Positions 18,382 to 28,393 of a DNA stretch of 64,000 nucleotides are shown piece after piece. The stretch comes from Caecibacter massiliensis (GTDB lineage: Bacteria > Bacillota > Negativicutes > Veillonellales > Megasphaeraceae). The notes under the pieces were generated by a model. That model saw only the letters and a program-made list of their open reading frames with translations, had not been told where the DNA came from and ran no database searches. The DNA lies in NCBI GenBank assembly GCA_900095875.1, contig LT608311.1:372001-436000 (forward strand). The letters run 5' to 3'. Every line of letters starts with the position of its first letter. The stretch's first letter is position 1. The position numbers were made by a program, and so were the translations under genes.

Positions 18382-21236
18382 TATTGGTCACCTCGTTCTT
18401 CCATGAGTTTCCGCGTCCGTTCCAGTACGGGTTTCAGGAATTGCCCCGTATACGACTGCGGGACAGCGCAGATATCTTCCGGCGTCCCCGTCGCAACGAC
18501 CGTGCCGCCTCCGTCGCCGCCTTCAGGTCCCAGATCGATGAGATAATCAGCCGCCTTGATGACATCGAGATTGTGTTCTATGACGATGACTGTATCTCCT
18601 CCATCGACGAGGAGCTGCAGGACATCCATCAGCTTGTGGATATCCGCCGTATGCAGCCCAGTCGTCGGTTCGTCGAGGATATACAACGTGCGCCCGGTAC
18701 TTCTCTTGGAAAGCTCTGTCGCCAATTTTACCCGCTGGGCTTCCCCGCCGGATAAGGTCGTCGCAGGCTGTCCCAGTCGGATATACCCGAGACCGACCTG
18801 CTGGAGCGTTTTCAGTTTATTGAGGATGCGCGGAATCTGGGCAAAGAAATCGCAGGCTTCATCTACGGTCATGTTCAAGACATCGGAAATCGTCTTGCCT
18901 TTATACTTTACTTCCAGCGTTTCCCTGTTGTACCGCGTACCATGGCATACTTCACAGGGCACGTAGACATCGGGCAGGAAATTCATTTCGATGCGGATGA
19001 TGCCGTCGCCCCGGCAGGCTTCACAGCGGCCGCCTTTGATGTTGAAACTAAACCGGCCGGCTTTATAGCCACGGACCTTGGCTTCCGGCGTCTGGCTGAA
19101 CAGCTGGCGGATGAAATCAAAGACACCCGTATAGGTAGCCGGGTTGGATCGGGGAGTCCGTCCGATAGGCGACTGGTCGATATTGATGATTTTATCGATG
19201 TATTCTGTGCCGCGCAATTCTTTAAATTTTCCTGGCCGGTGGGGCGTACCATACACGGCTTCTGCCATCCCTTTATAAAGGATTTCATTGACCAGTGTCG
19301 ATTTTCCTGAACCAGATACACCGGTCACTACCGTAAGTGTTCCCAGAGGAAAGGCTACATCGATATTTTTTAAATTATGTTCTGCCGCACCGACGATTTC
19401 AATCTGCGTTCCATTTCCCGGACGGCGCTGTGCCGGAACAGGGATGAATTTCGTCCCTTTCAGATACTGTCCAGTCAGGGATTCCGGGCATGCCATGATA
19501 TCTTCCGCCGTCCCCTGGGCAACAATCCGTCCCCCGTGTTCTCCGGCTGCCGGCCCGATATCGAGAATATAATCGGCCGCCCGCATGGTATCTTCGTCGT
19601 GTTCTACGACAATCAGGGTATTTCCCAGGTCGCGGAGATGCTTCAGGGCACCGAGCAGTTTGTCGTTGTCCCGCTGATGAAGGCCGATAGACGGTTCATC
19701 GAGAATATACAGGACGCCGACCAGACCAGAACCTATCTGCGTAGCCAGGCGGATGCGCTGGGCTTCCCCGCCTGACAAAGTGCCTGCAGTCCGGGACAAT
19801 GTGAGATATTCCAGCCCTACGGTCCGCAGGAAATCGAGGCGGGCCCTGATTTCTTTGAGAATCTGTTTGGCAATCAGCTGCTGCCGATAGCTGAGTTCCA
19901 ACGTATCAAAAAAGTGAATCATATCCGTCACGGATAAATCTGTCAGCTCATGGATGTCCAGTCCGCCAATTTTAATAGCCAGCGCTTCCGGCCGCAACCG
20001 GGCCCCATGACAGGCCGTACACGGCTTGACCGACATAAACTGGCCAAACTGGTCGCGCATCATATCTGATGAAGCTTCGCGGTAACGGCGGCGCACCATC
20101 GGTATAACCCCTTCAAAGGGCGTCGAGAATGTCTTAACTTCACCGCGCAGATTTTCATATTCAAAGACACATTCATCATCCGAACCGTAGAGCAATTTCT
20201 GCTGCAGTTCTTCCGGCAGGTCATTATAGCAATTCTGTATCGTAAATCCATACGGTTTCAAAAGGCCTCCCAGCTGACGCATGAACCATGAATCGGGATT
20301 ACTGCTGAGGGCAGCAATACAGCCGTCGGCAAAGGATACATCACCATGAGGCAGACACAGATGGGGATCAACTTCCATGGTACTGCCGATGCCTGAGCAG
20401 GCCGGACAGGCACCAAAGGGACTGTTGAACGAAAACAGGTGAGGCTCGATTTCCGGCAGGCTCACATGACAATCGGGGCAGGCAAAATGCTGGCTGTACG
20501 TCACAGTTTCTTTCGTGCTCATGCGGAAGACATGGACGATGCCTTCGCCTAATTTCGCTGCCGTTTCCAGAGAGTCAGTCAGCCGAGTCAGGATACTGTC
20601 CTTGATGACCAGGCGATCGACAATGACTTCGATAGTATGCTTCTTATTCTTTTCCAGAGGAATATCGTCCGACAAAAGATAGACTTCTCCATCGACGCGC
20701 ACCCGGACATATCCGTCTTTGACCAGACGGGACAATACTTTCTGATGAGTCCCCTTTCGCCCATCGACGACGGGTGCCATGATCATGACTTTTTCTCCGT
20801 CACCCAGAGCCATGATGGAATCGGCCATCTGCTGGATTGTCTGCTGGCGGATGGGCTTGCCGCACTTCGGGCAGAACGCTTCCCCGGCACGGGCATACAG
20901 CAATCGCAGGTAATCGTAGATTTCTGTGACCGTCCCTACAGTAGACCGGGGATTCCGGCTCGTCGTCTTCTGATCGATAGAAATAGCCGGCGACAGCCCT
21001 TCAATGTAATCGACATCGGGCTTATCCATCTGTCCCAGGAACTGGCGGGCATACGCTGACAGCGATTCGACATATCTCCGCTGTCCTTCGGCATAAATCG
21101 TATCGAAAGCCAGGGACGACTTCCCTGACCCTGACAGGCCGGTAAATACGACTAGTTTATCCCTGGGTATTTTTACATCTATATTCTTCAGATTGTGCTG
21201 TCTGGCACCTTTGATGACAATATACTTATCTTGCAC
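18381..21236 (-). CDS. uvrA: Excinuclease ABC subunit A
   Basis: Damage-recognition ATPase of nucleotide excision repair, 951 residues. Two ABC modules are visible, with Walker [10 protein letters not shown] near residue 35 and GVSGSGKST in the second half, each with an LSGGEAQR signature. Zinc modules show CPKC, CPDC/CPAC and CEAC/CEVC pairs. It is the middle gene of uvrB-uvrA-uvrC. The 88-base gap to uvrB is filled with heptad repeats. Confidence 0.98.
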   Translation of the reverse strand: MQDKYIVIKGARQHNLKNIDVKIPRDKLVVFTGLSGSGKSSLAFDTIYAEGQRRYVESLSAYARQFLGQMDKPDVDYIEGLSPAISIDQKTTSRNPRSTVGTVTEIYDYLRLLYARAGEAFCPKCGKPIRQQTIQQMADSIMALGDGEKVMIMAPVVDGRKGTHQKVLSRLVKDGYVRVRVDGEVYLLSDDIPLEKNKKHTIEVIVDRLVIKDSILTRLTDSLETAAKLGEGIVHVFRMSTKETVTYSQHFACPDCHVSLPEIEPHLFSFNSPFGACPACSGIGSTMEVDPHLCLPHGDVSFADGCIAALSSNPDSWFMRQLGGLLKPYGFTIQNCYNDLPEELQQKLLYGSDDECVFEYENLRGEVKTFSTPFEGVIPMVRRRYREASSDMMRDQFGQFMSVKPCTACHGARLRPEALAIKIGGLDIHELTDLSVTDMIHFFDTLELSYRQQLIAKQILKEIRARLDFLRTVGLEYLTLSRTAGTLSGGEAQRIRLATQIGSGLVGVLYILDEPSIGLHQRDNDKLLGALKHLRDLGNTLIVVEHDEDTMRAADYILDIGPAAGEHGGRIVAQGTAEDIMACPESLTGQYLKGTKFIPVPAQRRPGNGTQIEIVGAAEHNLKNIDVAFPLGTLTVVTGVSGSGKSTLVNEILYKGMAEAVYGTPHRPGKFKELRGTEYIDKIINIDQSPIGRTPRSNPATYTGVFDFIRQLFSQTPEAKVRGYKAGRFSFNIKGGRCEACRGDGIIRIEMNFLPDVYVPCEVCHGTRYNRETLEVKYKGKTISDVLNMTVDEACDFFAQIPRILNKLKTLQQVGLGYIRLGQPATTLSGGEAQRVKLATELSKRSTGRTLYILDEPTTGLHTADIHKLMDVLQLLVDGGDTVIVIEHNLDVIKAADYLIDLGPEGGDGGGTVVATGTPEDICAVPQSYTGQFLKPVLERTRKLMEERGDQ

Positions 21237-21247
21237 TTTGTGCCTCC

Positions 21248-21282
21248 CGTTTGAAGTTTGACGTCTGATGTTTGAGGTTTGA
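21248..21282. repeat. Five tandem NGTTTGA heptads
   Basis: CGTTTGA, AGTTTGA, CGTCTGA, TGTTTGA and GGTTTGA follow each other without gaps between uvrA and uvrB. The same unit occurs four times at 38171-38198. Only the first base and one internal base vary. Confidence 0.75.
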
Positions 21283-21303
21283 TGAAAAACGAGCCGTTAC
21301 GGC

Positions 21304-21324
21304 CTGCAAACTGCGGCCTGCGAT
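21304..21324. repeat. Three tandem CTGCNNN heptads
   Basis: CTGCAAA, CTGCGGC and CTGCGAT directly precede the uvrB stop codon on the opposite side of the uvrA/uvrB gap from the NGTTTGA array. They match the class at 9659-9679, including the shared final CTGCGAT plus T. Confidence 0.55.
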
Positions 21325-23442
21325 TTATCTCTTCTTCGCATCGGGCCGCTTGATTTTGCGCCGGTACCGCCGCTTCGGCATGTCACTTCCCTGCATCTCT
21401 TTAGGCAGCGTATCGTCCTGGCTCATATCGGCCAGTTTCTGCCGTAATTGCCCCAGCCGATCCCGCAATTCCGCCGCCTTTTCGAATTCCAGATTTTTGG
21501 CGGCCTGCTTCATCTGCAATGTTACCGTCTGGATGACCTTGTGCAGCGCATCCCGGGTCAGCGGTTTATCCGTACTATGACCATACTCTTTCTGGTCCTC
21601 TGCTACTTTCGTCAGTTCTATCAGATCGACTACCTCTTTTTTGACCGACTTGGGCGTAATATGGTGTGCTTTATTATAGGCATCCTGCACTTTCCGACGC
21701 CGTTTCGTTTCATCTATGGCACGGGCCATGGAATCGGTAATCTTATCGGCATACATGATGACCTTGCCATGGACATTACGGGCTGCCCGGCCCATAGTCT
21801 GGATGAGAGCCGTATCGGACCGCAGGAACCCTTCTTTATCGGCATCGAGAATAGCCACCAGCGACACTTCCGGCATGTCGAGACCTTCACGCAGCAGGTT
21901 GATACCAACCAGGACATCAAACACGCCGGCCCGCAGGTCCCGGATGATATCGGCCCGTTCGATGGTAGCAATATCGGAATGGAGGTAGCGCACGAGCACT
22001 CCCATTTCTTTCAAGTAATCCGTCAGGTCTTCTGCCATCTTTTTCGTCAGCGTCGTGACCAGCACCCGTTCGTGACGCTCACGGCGCTTGCGGATTTCAC
22101 CCAGGAGGTCGTCCATCTGGCCGGCAATGGGGCGGACTTCCACTTCCGGATCGAGCAGTCCCGTCGGCCGGATAATCTGCTGGGCCAGATTAGTCTGCAC
22201 TTCCATTTCATAATCTCCCGGTGTGGCGCTGACAAAAATAATCTGATTGATCCGTTCCGTAAATTCATCAAAAGTCAGAGGCCGGTTATCCAGGGCCGAC
22301 GGCAGGCGGAATCCGTATTCGATGAGCGACTTCTTGCGTGAACGGTCACCGGCATACATGGCCCGCAGCTGTGGCAGTGTCACGTGGGATTCATCGACCA
22401 TGATGAGGAAATCGTCAGGGAAATAGTCGAGCAGCGTATATGGTGCCTGCCCGGCTTTCCGTCCTGCCAGGTGGCGGGAGTAGTTTTCAATCCCTGAACA
22501 ATACCCCATTTCTTCCATCATTTCCATGTCGTAACGGGTCCGCTGTTCCAGCCGCTGTGCTTCCAGAAGATGGCCTCCATCTTTTAGCTCCCTGAGCCGT
22601 TCATCCAGTTCTTTCCGGATGGTTCCCAGTGCCCGTTCCATCTTGTCTTTCGTCGTAACATAATGACTGGCCGGATAAATCGCCACGTGTTTCCGTTCGG
22701 CAATCACTTCCCCGGTCAGTACGTCCACTTCGGTCAGCCTGTCGATTTCATCGCCGAACATTTCGATGCGGATGACGGAATTATCAAAAGCCGCTGGAAA
22801 TACTTCGATGGTGTCACCGTGGACGCGGAATGTCCCCCGTTCCAAACTCACATCATTGCGTGTATACTGGATATCGACCAGCTTGTGCAGGATTTCTTCC
22901 TGTGGCTTTTCCTGCCCCAGCCGCAGAGAAACGACGAGTTCGCTGTAATCTTCCGGATCACCCAGGCCATAGATACAGGACACGGACGCGACGATAATGA
23001 CATCACGCCGTTCAAAGAGGCTCATCGTCGCCGAATGGCGCAGTTTATCGATTTCATCATTGATAGACGCATCTTTTTCAATATACGTATCGGTCGAAGC
23101 AATATACGCTTCCGGCTGATAGTAATCGTAGTAACTGACAAAGTATGCTACTTCATTATCGGGGAAAAACGCCTTGAATTCACTGCAAAGCTGGGCAGCC
23201 AGCGTCTTGTTGTGGGCAATGACCAGCGTCGGTTTCTGCACGGCTTCAATGACCTTGGCCATGGTAAACGTCTTGCCTGTCCCCGTAGCCCCCAGCAGGA
23301 CCTGCGCCCACTGACCAGACTTTACCCCTTCAGCCAGTGATGCAATGGCTTCCGGCTGGTCTCCCATCGGTTCATATGGCGCAACGACCCGGAACGGATG
23401 AGACGTATCATAATCTTTATTTAAATGCGATTGTATATCCAT
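21325..23442 (-). CDS. uvrB: Excinuclease ABC subunit B
   Basis: Helicase-like core of nucleotide excision repair, 705 residues from the ATG at 23442 (MDIQSHLNK). Motifs seen: Walker [11 protein letters not shown], the beta-hairpin region [11 protein letters not shown], a VDESH Walker B, helicase motif VI region, and a C-terminal UVR domain ([14 protein letters not shown]) that binds UvrC. The frame stays open 42 codons upstream, but that extension runs over the promoter, a LexA-like box and the terminator of the MATE gene, so I reject it. GAGGTC lies upstream of the chosen ATG. Confidence 0.97.
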   Translation of the reverse strand: MDIQSHLNKDYDTSHPFRVVAPYEPMGDQPEAIASLAEGVKSGQWAQVLLGATGTGKTFTMAKVIEAVQKPTLVIAHNKTLAAQLCSEFKAFFPDNEVAYFVSYYDYYQPEAYIASTDTYIEKDASINDEIDKLRHSATMSLFERRDVIIVASVSCIYGLGDPEDYSELVVSLRLGQEKPQEEILHKLVDIQYTRNDVSLERGTFRVHGDTIEVFPAAFDNSVIRIEMFGDEIDRLTEVDVLTGEVIAERKHVAIYPASHYVTTKDKMERALGTIRKELDERLRELKDGGHLLEAQRLEQRTRYDMEMMEEMGYCSGIENYSRHLAGRKAGQAPYTLLDYFPDDFLIMVDESHVTLPQLRAMYAGDRSRKKSLIEYGFRLPSALDNRPLTFDEFTERINQIIFVSATPGDYEMEVQTNLAQQIIRPTGLLDPEVEVRPIAGQMDDLLGEIRKRRERHERVLVTTLTKKMAEDLTDYLKEMGVLVRYLHSDIATIERADIIRDLRAGVFDVLVGINLLREGLDMPEVSLVAILDADKEGFLRSDTALIQTMGRAARNVHGKVIMYADKITDSMARAIDETKRRRKVQDAYNKAHHITPKSVKKEVVDLIELTKVAEDQKEYGHSTDKPLTRDALHKVIQTVTLQMKQAAKNLEFEKAAELRDRLGQLRQKLADMSQDDTLPKEMQGSDMPKRRYRRKIKRPDAKKR

Positions 23443-23489
23443 AGCAGACCTCGAATCAGAACAAAGGAATAGCAATTTTCCGTTATCCC

Positions 23490-23518
23490 AGTATAGCATA
23501 TTGGCGAACATATGTACA
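23490..23518 (-). promoter_or_regulatory. uvrB promoter with LexA-like (SOS) box
   Basis: On the minus strand TGTACA (23513-23518), a 17-base spacer and TATACT (23490-23495). On the plus strand CGAACATATGTACA (23505-23518) matches 12 of 14 positions of the Gram-positive SOS box CGAACRNRYGTTYC and covers the -35 region. Damage-induced derepression of uvrBAC is expected if LexA binds here. Confidence 0.6.
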
Positions 23519-23552
23519 GAAAAAGGAGACTGCACGACAGGACAGTCTCCTT
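23519..23552 (-). terminator. Terminator of the MATE transporter gene
   Basis: A 10-bp perfect stem AAGGAGACTG/CAGTCTCCTT with a 10-base loop is followed on the minus strand by TTTTTCTGT. It separates the MATE gene from uvrB. Confidence 0.8.
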
Positions 23553-23586
23553 GATGATAACAGGACAATACATACCACCCATCGGT

Positions 23587-24936
23587 TTAGGCCGGTATCC
23601 GTTTTTTCATTTGTCGTACATTATAGACTAATGCCGCTGTCGTAACGATGAACGCCGCCCCGTCACTGACGGCTCCTGCCAGCCAGATGCCATCCAGCCC
23701 CAGGAACGAGGAAAACAAATAGACACAGGGAATGAGGAAAAAGACCTGGCGGTTGATCGTAAAGAACAGGGAAAAAAGGGGCTTATTGACGGCCTGGAAA
23801 TAATTTCCCGCTATGATGGAAGAGCCGACGACGGGCGTCATCACCAGATATATACGCATCGCTCTCACCCCGACGCGGAGCAGGTCCGGTGAATCGTTAA
23901 AAATACGGATGATTTCCTGGGGAAACACTTCGGCGATGATAAATCCCAGAATGCTGACCCCCGTTGCCGCCAACAGAGCCAGGCGGAGTGTATGCAGGAC
24001 GCGGTCATACTTTCTGGCCCCAAAATTGAATCCTAAAATAGGCTGGGCCCCCATGCTGATGCCGACGACAGGCATAAAAATGAGCATCATAAGCCGGTTT
24101 ATGATGCCGTAGGCAGCTACTGCCGTCACGCCGCCATAAAACTGGATTTGTACATTGAAGACGACCATGACAGCTGTGGCAGCCAGCTGCATCATAAAGG
24201 GAGAACAGCCTATTTTGACGATATCCAGTATACTATGCAGCTGGGGACGGAGATATTTCCACCGCAGCTTCAGCACAGCCGGGCCCCAGATAAAATACCA
24301 GGTGACCCAGACAGCCGCTACGGCTTGTGCCAGTACCGTTGCCAGTGCCGACCCGCTGATTCCCCACTGGAACGTGAACACAAACAAGTAATTCAGTATG
24401 ACGTTAATGATTCCTGCTATGATTTGTGTCGCCAGGGCCGTCCGTGGATCTCCCTGGGCGCGGATGACATTGTTGATGCCAAAACCGATGTGCTGGAATA
24501 CACTGCCTACGAGAATAATGCTGATGAAATCGTGGGCATAGGGCAGGACAGCCGGATCCACTCCCATGAAATCCTGCAGCAGGGAATCGAGATACCACAG
24601 GAACAATCCGGTCGTTACAACCATGATGGCAAACATCAGGGTAAAGGCATTTCCCAGTATACCTTCTGCCCGGTCTGTCCGCCCCTGTCCCAGGCGGATA
24701 GAAATGATATTGGCTGAACCGACACCGATGAGCATGCCAAACGCCATGAGCAGGGTCTGAACCGGGAAGGCAACGGTGACAGCTGTCAGTGCCAGTTCAC
24801 CAATGCCCTGGCCAACAAAGATACTGTCAACTACATTGTACAAAGCCGTAATGACCGTACCGGTAATGGCCGGGACTGAAAATTTCCAGAGCAGCCTGCT
24901 GACCGGCTGGGTTCCTAAAAACGAAGCATCTCTCAT
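23587..24936 (-). CDS. MATE family efflux transporter
   Basis: A 449-residue inner-membrane protein with about twelve hydrophobic segments in two homologous halves. N-terminal MATE features are visible (LLWKFSVPAITGTVITALYN and VDSIFVGQGIGELALTAV), the second half repeats the pattern around GISMGAQPILGFNFGARKYD. Members export cationic drugs or metabolites by Na+ or H+ antiport; the substrate cannot be read. It is transcribed away from the pseudogene region and ends at its own terminator. Confidence 0.92.
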   Translation of the reverse strand: MRDASFLGTQPVSRLLWKFSVPAITGTVITALYNVVDSIFVGQGIGELALTAVTVAFPVQTLLMAFGMLIGVGSANIISIRLGQGRTDRAEGILGNAFTLMFAIMVVTTGLFLWYLDSLLQDFMGVDPAVLPYAHDFISIILVGSVFQHIGFGINNVIRAQGDPRTALATQIIAGIINVILNYLFVFTFQWGISGSALATVLAQAVAAVWVTWYFIWGPAVLKLRWKYLRPQLHSILDIVKIGCSPFMMQLAATAVMVVFNVQIQFYGGVTAVAAYGIINRLMMLIFMPVVGISMGAQPILGFNFGARKYDRVLHTLRLALLAATGVSILGFIIAEVFPQEIIRIFNDSPDLLRVGVRAMRIYLVMTPVVGSSIIAGNYFQAVNKPLFSLFFTINRQVFFLIPCVYLFSSFLGLDGIWLAGAVSDGAAFIVTTAALVYNVRQMKKRIPA

Positions 24937-25017
24937 CTATCCGGATCTCCTAATCTATTATTAAATATATACTATAGTATACCACAGCCTCTGATGGCGC
25001 TGCGATACTGCATCTGG

Positions 25018-25059
25018 CAAAAAAACAGGAACTGCCATCACAGCTTTGATGACAATTCC
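25018..25059 (-). terminator. Terminator of tcdA
   Basis: A 13-bp stem with two G-U pairs (GGAATTGTCATCA/TGATGGCAGTTCC on the minus strand) is followed by TGTTTTTTTG. Confidence 0.85.
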
Positions 25060-25107
25060 CGTTCAGTCCATCCTCATGATTCCAAAATTATTATTATATT
25101 CGATAAC

Positions 25108-25908
25108 TCAGCGATTCAGTACGCCCGTTCCCGGTCCTTCTGCTTTCGTATCGTCTTCAATACAGTCTTTTACCAGGTCATTGACAATAGTCCCGGCAAT
25201 AATCAGCCCTGCTACCGACGGTACAAAGGAAATACTCCCTGGTACAGAACGACGGAAGTCACAGCTGTGAGAGCTCCCGGGCGGGCAGATGCAGTTGGCA
25301 CCACAGCCACTCTGACGGCGTTTCAACGGCTGTTCTTTGGAATACACGACTTTTAATTTTTTTATATGCCGCTTCTTCAGTTCACGGCGCATGACCCGTG
25401 CCAGAGGATCTACGCTGGTCTTATAAATATCGGCTACTTCAAACTTCGTAGGATCCAGCTTGTTGCCGGCCCCCATGCAGCTGATAATAGGGATATGTCT
25501 CTTATCTGCTTCCACGACGAGGGCGATTTTTCCGGTCATCGTATCGATAGCATCGACGATATAATCGTAGTGCTGCTGGAAAAACTTGTCCGCTACATCA
25601 GGCATAAAAAATTCTTCTATCGTATCGACAACAGCCTGGGGATTGATATCCAGAATCCGCTGCTTCATCATTTGCGTCTTCTTTTTGCCAACCGTCTTCG
25701 ATGTCGCATGAATCTGCCGGTTGATATTGGTCAGACAGACCAGATCATTATCGACGAGAACAAAATGACCGATACCGGAACGGACCAGACCTTCGGCCAC
25801 ATAAGAACCGACACCGCCAATCCCAAAAATAGCTACCGTCGTCTGTGCCAGCTTTTCCATGGCAACATGACCCAGCAATAATTCCGTTCTGGAAAAACGT
25901 CCCAACAT
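25108..25908 (-). CDS. tcdA: tRNA threonylcarbamoyladenosine dehydratase (TcdA-like)
   Basis: An E1-like (ThiF/MoeB/HesA) ATP-dependent enzyme that cyclises t6A37 of tRNA to ct6A. The 266-residue protein has the nucleotide-binding GIGGVGSYVAEGLVRSGIG near residue 31, VDNDLVCLTNINRQIHA (the conserved DxDxVxxxNxxRQ) and the MGAGNKLDP loop typical of TcdA. CGANCICPPG near residue 203 may be a metal or redox patch. It has a single-gene transcription unit with a strong terminator. An assignment to another E1-like enzyme is possible but less likely. Confidence 0.88.
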   Translation of the reverse strand: MLGRFSRTELLLGHVAMEKLAQTTVAIFGIGGVGSYVAEGLVRSGIGHFVLVDNDLVCLTNINRQIHATSKTVGKKKTQMMKQRILDINPQAVVDTIEEFFMPDVADKFFQQHYDYIVDAIDTMTGKIALVVEADKRHIPIISCMGAGNKLDPTKFEVADIYKTSVDPLARVMRRELKKRHIKKLKVVYSKEQPLKRRQSGCGANCICPPGSSHSCDFRRSVPGSISFVPSVAGLIIAGTIVNDLVKDCIEDDTKAEGPGTGVLNR

Positions 25909-25994
25909 AATAACAAGTTCCTTTCTATCTCTATAGTGACAGATTATTATATCATAAATTCTCCCTAGTATCCAGTTCTATTTCTTCTCATTAG

Positions 25995-26428
25995 AACGAA
26001 AATACGTCTTCGAATGCTATCATCCAGCATATGCTGCAAAGGAACACAAGAAACCAGGAGAAAAACCTACTGATTCTTTTGCACGGCGGTACTGTTGCCG
26101 CCATAATCCGTGAAGGTTTAATATACAAGGATATTTCCCAAAATAAAGACGGACTTTACACGCTCTTATTGATGACCGGTTATCTGACAGCTGTAAAAAA
26201 TACGCCGGTTCCCAATGGGCGCCTTTGCCAGCTCATGATTCCCAATGCTGAACTGACCCATGTTTTCCAAAGCGAAATTCTCAACCGATTCTGTGCGGAT
26301 TCAGGCGATGTGTCTGATTTATAATCGAAAAACAGCATTATATAGCTGAATTCAAGCAGAAGCAGATACCATCTGTCTTGAAATACGGTATCGCATTCTG
26401 TGGGAAAAAGATTCATGTTGCTATGTAA
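25995..26428 (+). pseudogene. Remnant of an AAA-ATPase-like / PD-(D/E)XK nuclease-family gene
   Basis: A decayed copy of the large AAA-like/PDDEXK_9 family (DUF1703 type). After an in-frame TAG at 25992 the plus strand reads NENTSSNAIIQHM, which matches the conserved NTSSN block, continues through LLHGGTVAAIIREGLIYKDI and GLYTLLLMTGYLTAV to VFQSEILNRF, and stops at 26322. A second frame from about 26321 reads IIEKQHYIAEFKQKQIPSVL then KYGIAFCGKKIHVAM and a stop at 26426, the usual C terminus of the family. The ATPase half is missing, and the nuclease domain lost its middle and frame. Function is surely lost. Confidence 0.78.
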
Positions 26429-26467
26429 TAAGTGGCTCATCGATAAAACCTGATCTGGAATAAAAAA

Positions 26468-26494
26468 AACAGGAAATCCATAGGATTTCCTGTT
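26468..26494. terminator. Terminator after rpsD, bidirectional
   Basis: A 12-bp perfect stem AACAGGAAATCC/GGATTTCCTGTT with a three-base loop, an A run on the left and Ts on the right. It ends rpsD on the minus strand. Confidence 0.85.
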
Positions 26495-26531
26495 TTCTGC
26501 ATAGGTTGTTGTAATCCAGATATATTGTCTA

Positions 26532-27119
26532 TTATTTGGAGTACAATTCGACGATCAGTGTTTCGTTGATTTCGATTGGGAGTTCGTCACGTTCCGGCAT
26601 GCGGGTAAGGGTACCAGCAAAGTTGTCGAAATCTTTGTCGATGTAAGCTACATCGAAGGATTTGAGTTCCTGGAAGGATTTCTTGAACATTTCGTTCGAA
26701 CGGGAAGCTTCTTTCAGGGATACGACGGAACCAACGTTTACGCGGGCGGACGGAATGTCGCAGCGTTTGCCATCGACGAGGATATGGCCATGGTTGACCA
26801 TCTGACGTGCCTGGCGGATGGAATTAGCAAAACCGATGCGATAAACGATGTTATCAAGACGGCATTCCAGCAGCTTCAGCATGTTTTCGCCCGTAACACC
26901 TTCCATCTTCTTTGCTCTATCATAATACCGGACAAACTGACGTTCCAGCAGGTTGTAATATGCACGGAGCTTCTGTTTTTCCAGTAACTGTGTACCGTAT
27001 TCAGACATTTTTTTCTGACGCTGTTCTTTTTTGACGCGTTTTAATGCCTTAGGATGTCCGTACACATTCAGTCCGAACCGGCGACATTCTTTAAAACGCG
27101 GGTCTCTCCTCGTTGCCAT
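26532..27119 (-). CDS. rpsD: 30S ribosomal protein S4
   Basis: Small-subunit assembly protein, 195 residues, with the S4 RNA-binding domain in the second half ([36 protein letters not shown]). The N terminus lacks the CxxC zinc knuckle of many S4 proteins (it starts [20 protein letters not shown]), so this is a zinc-free C-minus form. It is a lone gene away from the ribosomal operon, as in other Firmicutes, with its own promoter, leader and terminator. Confidence 0.96.
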   Translation of the reverse strand: MATRRDPRFKECRRFGLNVYGHPKALKRVKKEQRQKKMSEYGTQLLEKQKLRAYYNLLERQFVRYYDRAKKMEGVTGENMLKLLECRLDNIVYRIGFANSIRQARQMVNHGHILVDGKRCDIPSARVNVGSVVSLKEASRSNEMFKKSFQELKSFDVAYIDKDFDNFAGTLTRMPERDELPIEINETLIVELYSK

Positions 27120-27176
27120 TTTCTACATCACCTCATAGTTTAAAATAAAATAGGCTGCACACAATGCAGTGATAGT

Positions 27177-27205
27177 ATTTTACCATGAAAGGCCAGTTCT
27201 GTCAA
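27177..27205 (-). promoter_or_regulatory. rpsD promoter
   Basis: TTGACA (27200-27205) and TAAAAT (27177-27182) with 17 bases between on the minus strand, close to consensus. The short leader that follows contains CTGCA/TGCAG arms (around 27154-27168), which could be a small hairpin; S4 autoregulation is possible but unproven here. Confidence 0.75.
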
Positions 27206-27211
27206 ATTCCG

Positions 27212-27784
27212 TTACAGCCGGATTTCTACGATCTGACCGTTGCGGATAGTCGCGCTTTTCCGGAACCGTTTCATATAGTCACGGGGAGAAAGATCCGGTT
27301 CCTGCATGACCAGAAGGAGGTTGCGCATAAACTGGGCATGGCTGAAAACGACGATGAACGACTCGGGACGGCCGCGAAGCCGGTCTATGGTCTGGTGGAT
27401 ACGCTGCAGGAGATGCTTGTATGATTCGGCATCGTCGCCGTCCACATAGTCTGGATCCAGATGACGCCAGTAGGCAATGACCCGGGGCCGGCGCTGGGCC
27501 GATGTCGTACCGGTACAGGTGCGGGGTGACAGATAGACAAATTCATGGACACAATCCCACGTTTCTACAGGTACATCGGGATAGAGCCGCATGAGCGGAG
27601 CTGCCGTCTGCCGGGCCCTCAGGTAAGGGGATGTAATGATAAGCTTCGGTTTGGGGATAATAATGCTGACAGCCCGGGCCTGCTCTTCCCCCAGAGAGGA
27701 AAGCGGTATCGTACGATGATCCCGGGTTGCTTCACCCGCATTAGCAGCACTTTCTCCATGACGGACAAACCATATTTTTTTCAA
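27212..27784 (-). CDS. Histidine phosphatase family protein (phosphoglycerate mutase-like)
   Basis: A 190-residue member of the histidine phosphatase superfamily. The N-terminal VRHGESAAN carries the phospho-accepting His, ITSPYLRARQTA the arginine pocket and FIVVFSHAQFMRNLL the second catalytic His. Members range from cofactor-dependent mutases to sugar- or protein-phosphate phosphatases; the substrate is not evident. The start is a TTG at 27784, 8 bases after GGAGG. It lies between rpsD and desulfoferrodoxin in the same direction. Confidence 0.85.
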   Translation of the reverse strand: MKKIWFVRHGESAANAGEATRDHRTIPLSSLGEEQARAVSIIIPKPKLIITSPYLRARQTAAPLMRLYPDVPVETWDCVHEFVYLSPRTCTGTTSAQRRPRVIAYWRHLDPDYVDGDDAESYKHLLQRIHQTIDRLRGRPESFIVVFSHAQFMRNLLLVMQEPDLSPRDYMKRFRKSATIRNGQIVEIRL

Positions 27785-27797
27785 GCCCTTTCCCTCC

Positions 27798-27835
27798 TAA
27801 AAAAACAGGGGCTGCCCCGTAAGACAGCCCCACCT
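27798..27835 (-). terminator. Terminator of the desulfoferrodoxin gene
   Basis: Minus-strand arms CAGGTGGGGCTG and CAGCCCCTG close a stem of about ten pairs and are followed by TTTTTTTA. Confidence 0.75.
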
Positions 27836-27882
27836 GTTACATAACGCCAGAGACTTCCGCCTCAGGCTCGTGCCTATACTTT

Positions 27883-28257
27883 CTAAATATCAGCCTTCCA
27901 TAAGCCATGAAGGTTGCAGTATGCATATACAGTACCCTTATCCACGGCATGGAAATCAGCTTTGGGAGCTTCACCCGGTTTCAGGTACTTAAAGGTCAAT
28001 TTGCCATCGCATTCCAGGGCAATCCATTCGATATAATGGTTGTCCAGCATGGGATGTTCTATCGAACCTACGGTCACCTGCAGCATAGCCCCTTCTTTAG
28101 CAATTGCCGGTGTATGCTTTTCAGCCGATGCATCTACGGTATTTGCCACAAGATGGGTCATCGGCTGGCCGCAACAGACGAGATTCTTGCCACCGCCGTT
28201 TTTGATGACGGCAATGATATTGCCGCATAATTCACATTTATAAAATTCTACTGCCAT
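27883..28257 (-). CDS. Desulfoferrodoxin (superoxide reductase)
   Basis: Reduces superoxide to peroxide without making oxygen, a strict-anaerobe defence. The 124-residue protein has an N-terminal desulforedoxin-type Fe(Cys)4 site (C8, C11, then C28-C29) and a C-terminal SOR site with histidine ligands in EKHTP, IEHPM and NHYIEW and the axial C-x-x-H in CNLHGLW. I choose the second ATG (MAVEF) because AGGAGGT lies six bases before it; the first ATG, at 28263, overlaps the ribosome site. It likely receives electrons from rubredoxin. Confidence 0.95.
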   Translation of the reverse strand: MAVEFYKCELCGNIIAVIKNGGGKNLVCCGQPMTHLVANTVDASAEKHTPAIAKEGAMLQVTVGSIEHPMLDNHYIEWIALECDGKLTFKYLKPGEAPKADFHAVDKGTVYAYCNLHGLWKADI

Positions 28258-28307
28258 GTTCATACCTCCTTCTAGAAAAAAGCTTTGTTGACATGAAAAA
28301 GTAAATC

Positions 28308-28321
28308 ATACTATTAGTATA
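28308..28321 (-). promoter_or_regulatory. Palindrome over a possible -10 box before desulfoferrodoxin
   Basis: ATACTA-T-TAGTAT (28308-28320) is a perfect inverted repeat and overlaps a TATACT on the minus strand (28316-28321). The -35 region is weak. It may be an operator for the superoxide reductase gene. Confidence 0.35.
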
Positions 28322-28393
28322 GCATACTCAGTTCCCCTTTGTCTCCTGCCATATAGAGGATTGAACAAAATACATTAAAATTTATATTCCAGA

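Noticed and set aside
21248-21324. CRISPR array or CRISPR-like remnant
   Set aside because: The units are 7 bases without unique spacers, there is no cas gene nearby, and the repeats have two sequence classes.
23443-23568. N-terminal extension of UvrB by 42 codons
   Set aside because: The extension covers a terminator, the promoter and the LexA-like box, and the ATG at 23442 has a ribosome site and starts with the normal UvrB N terminus.
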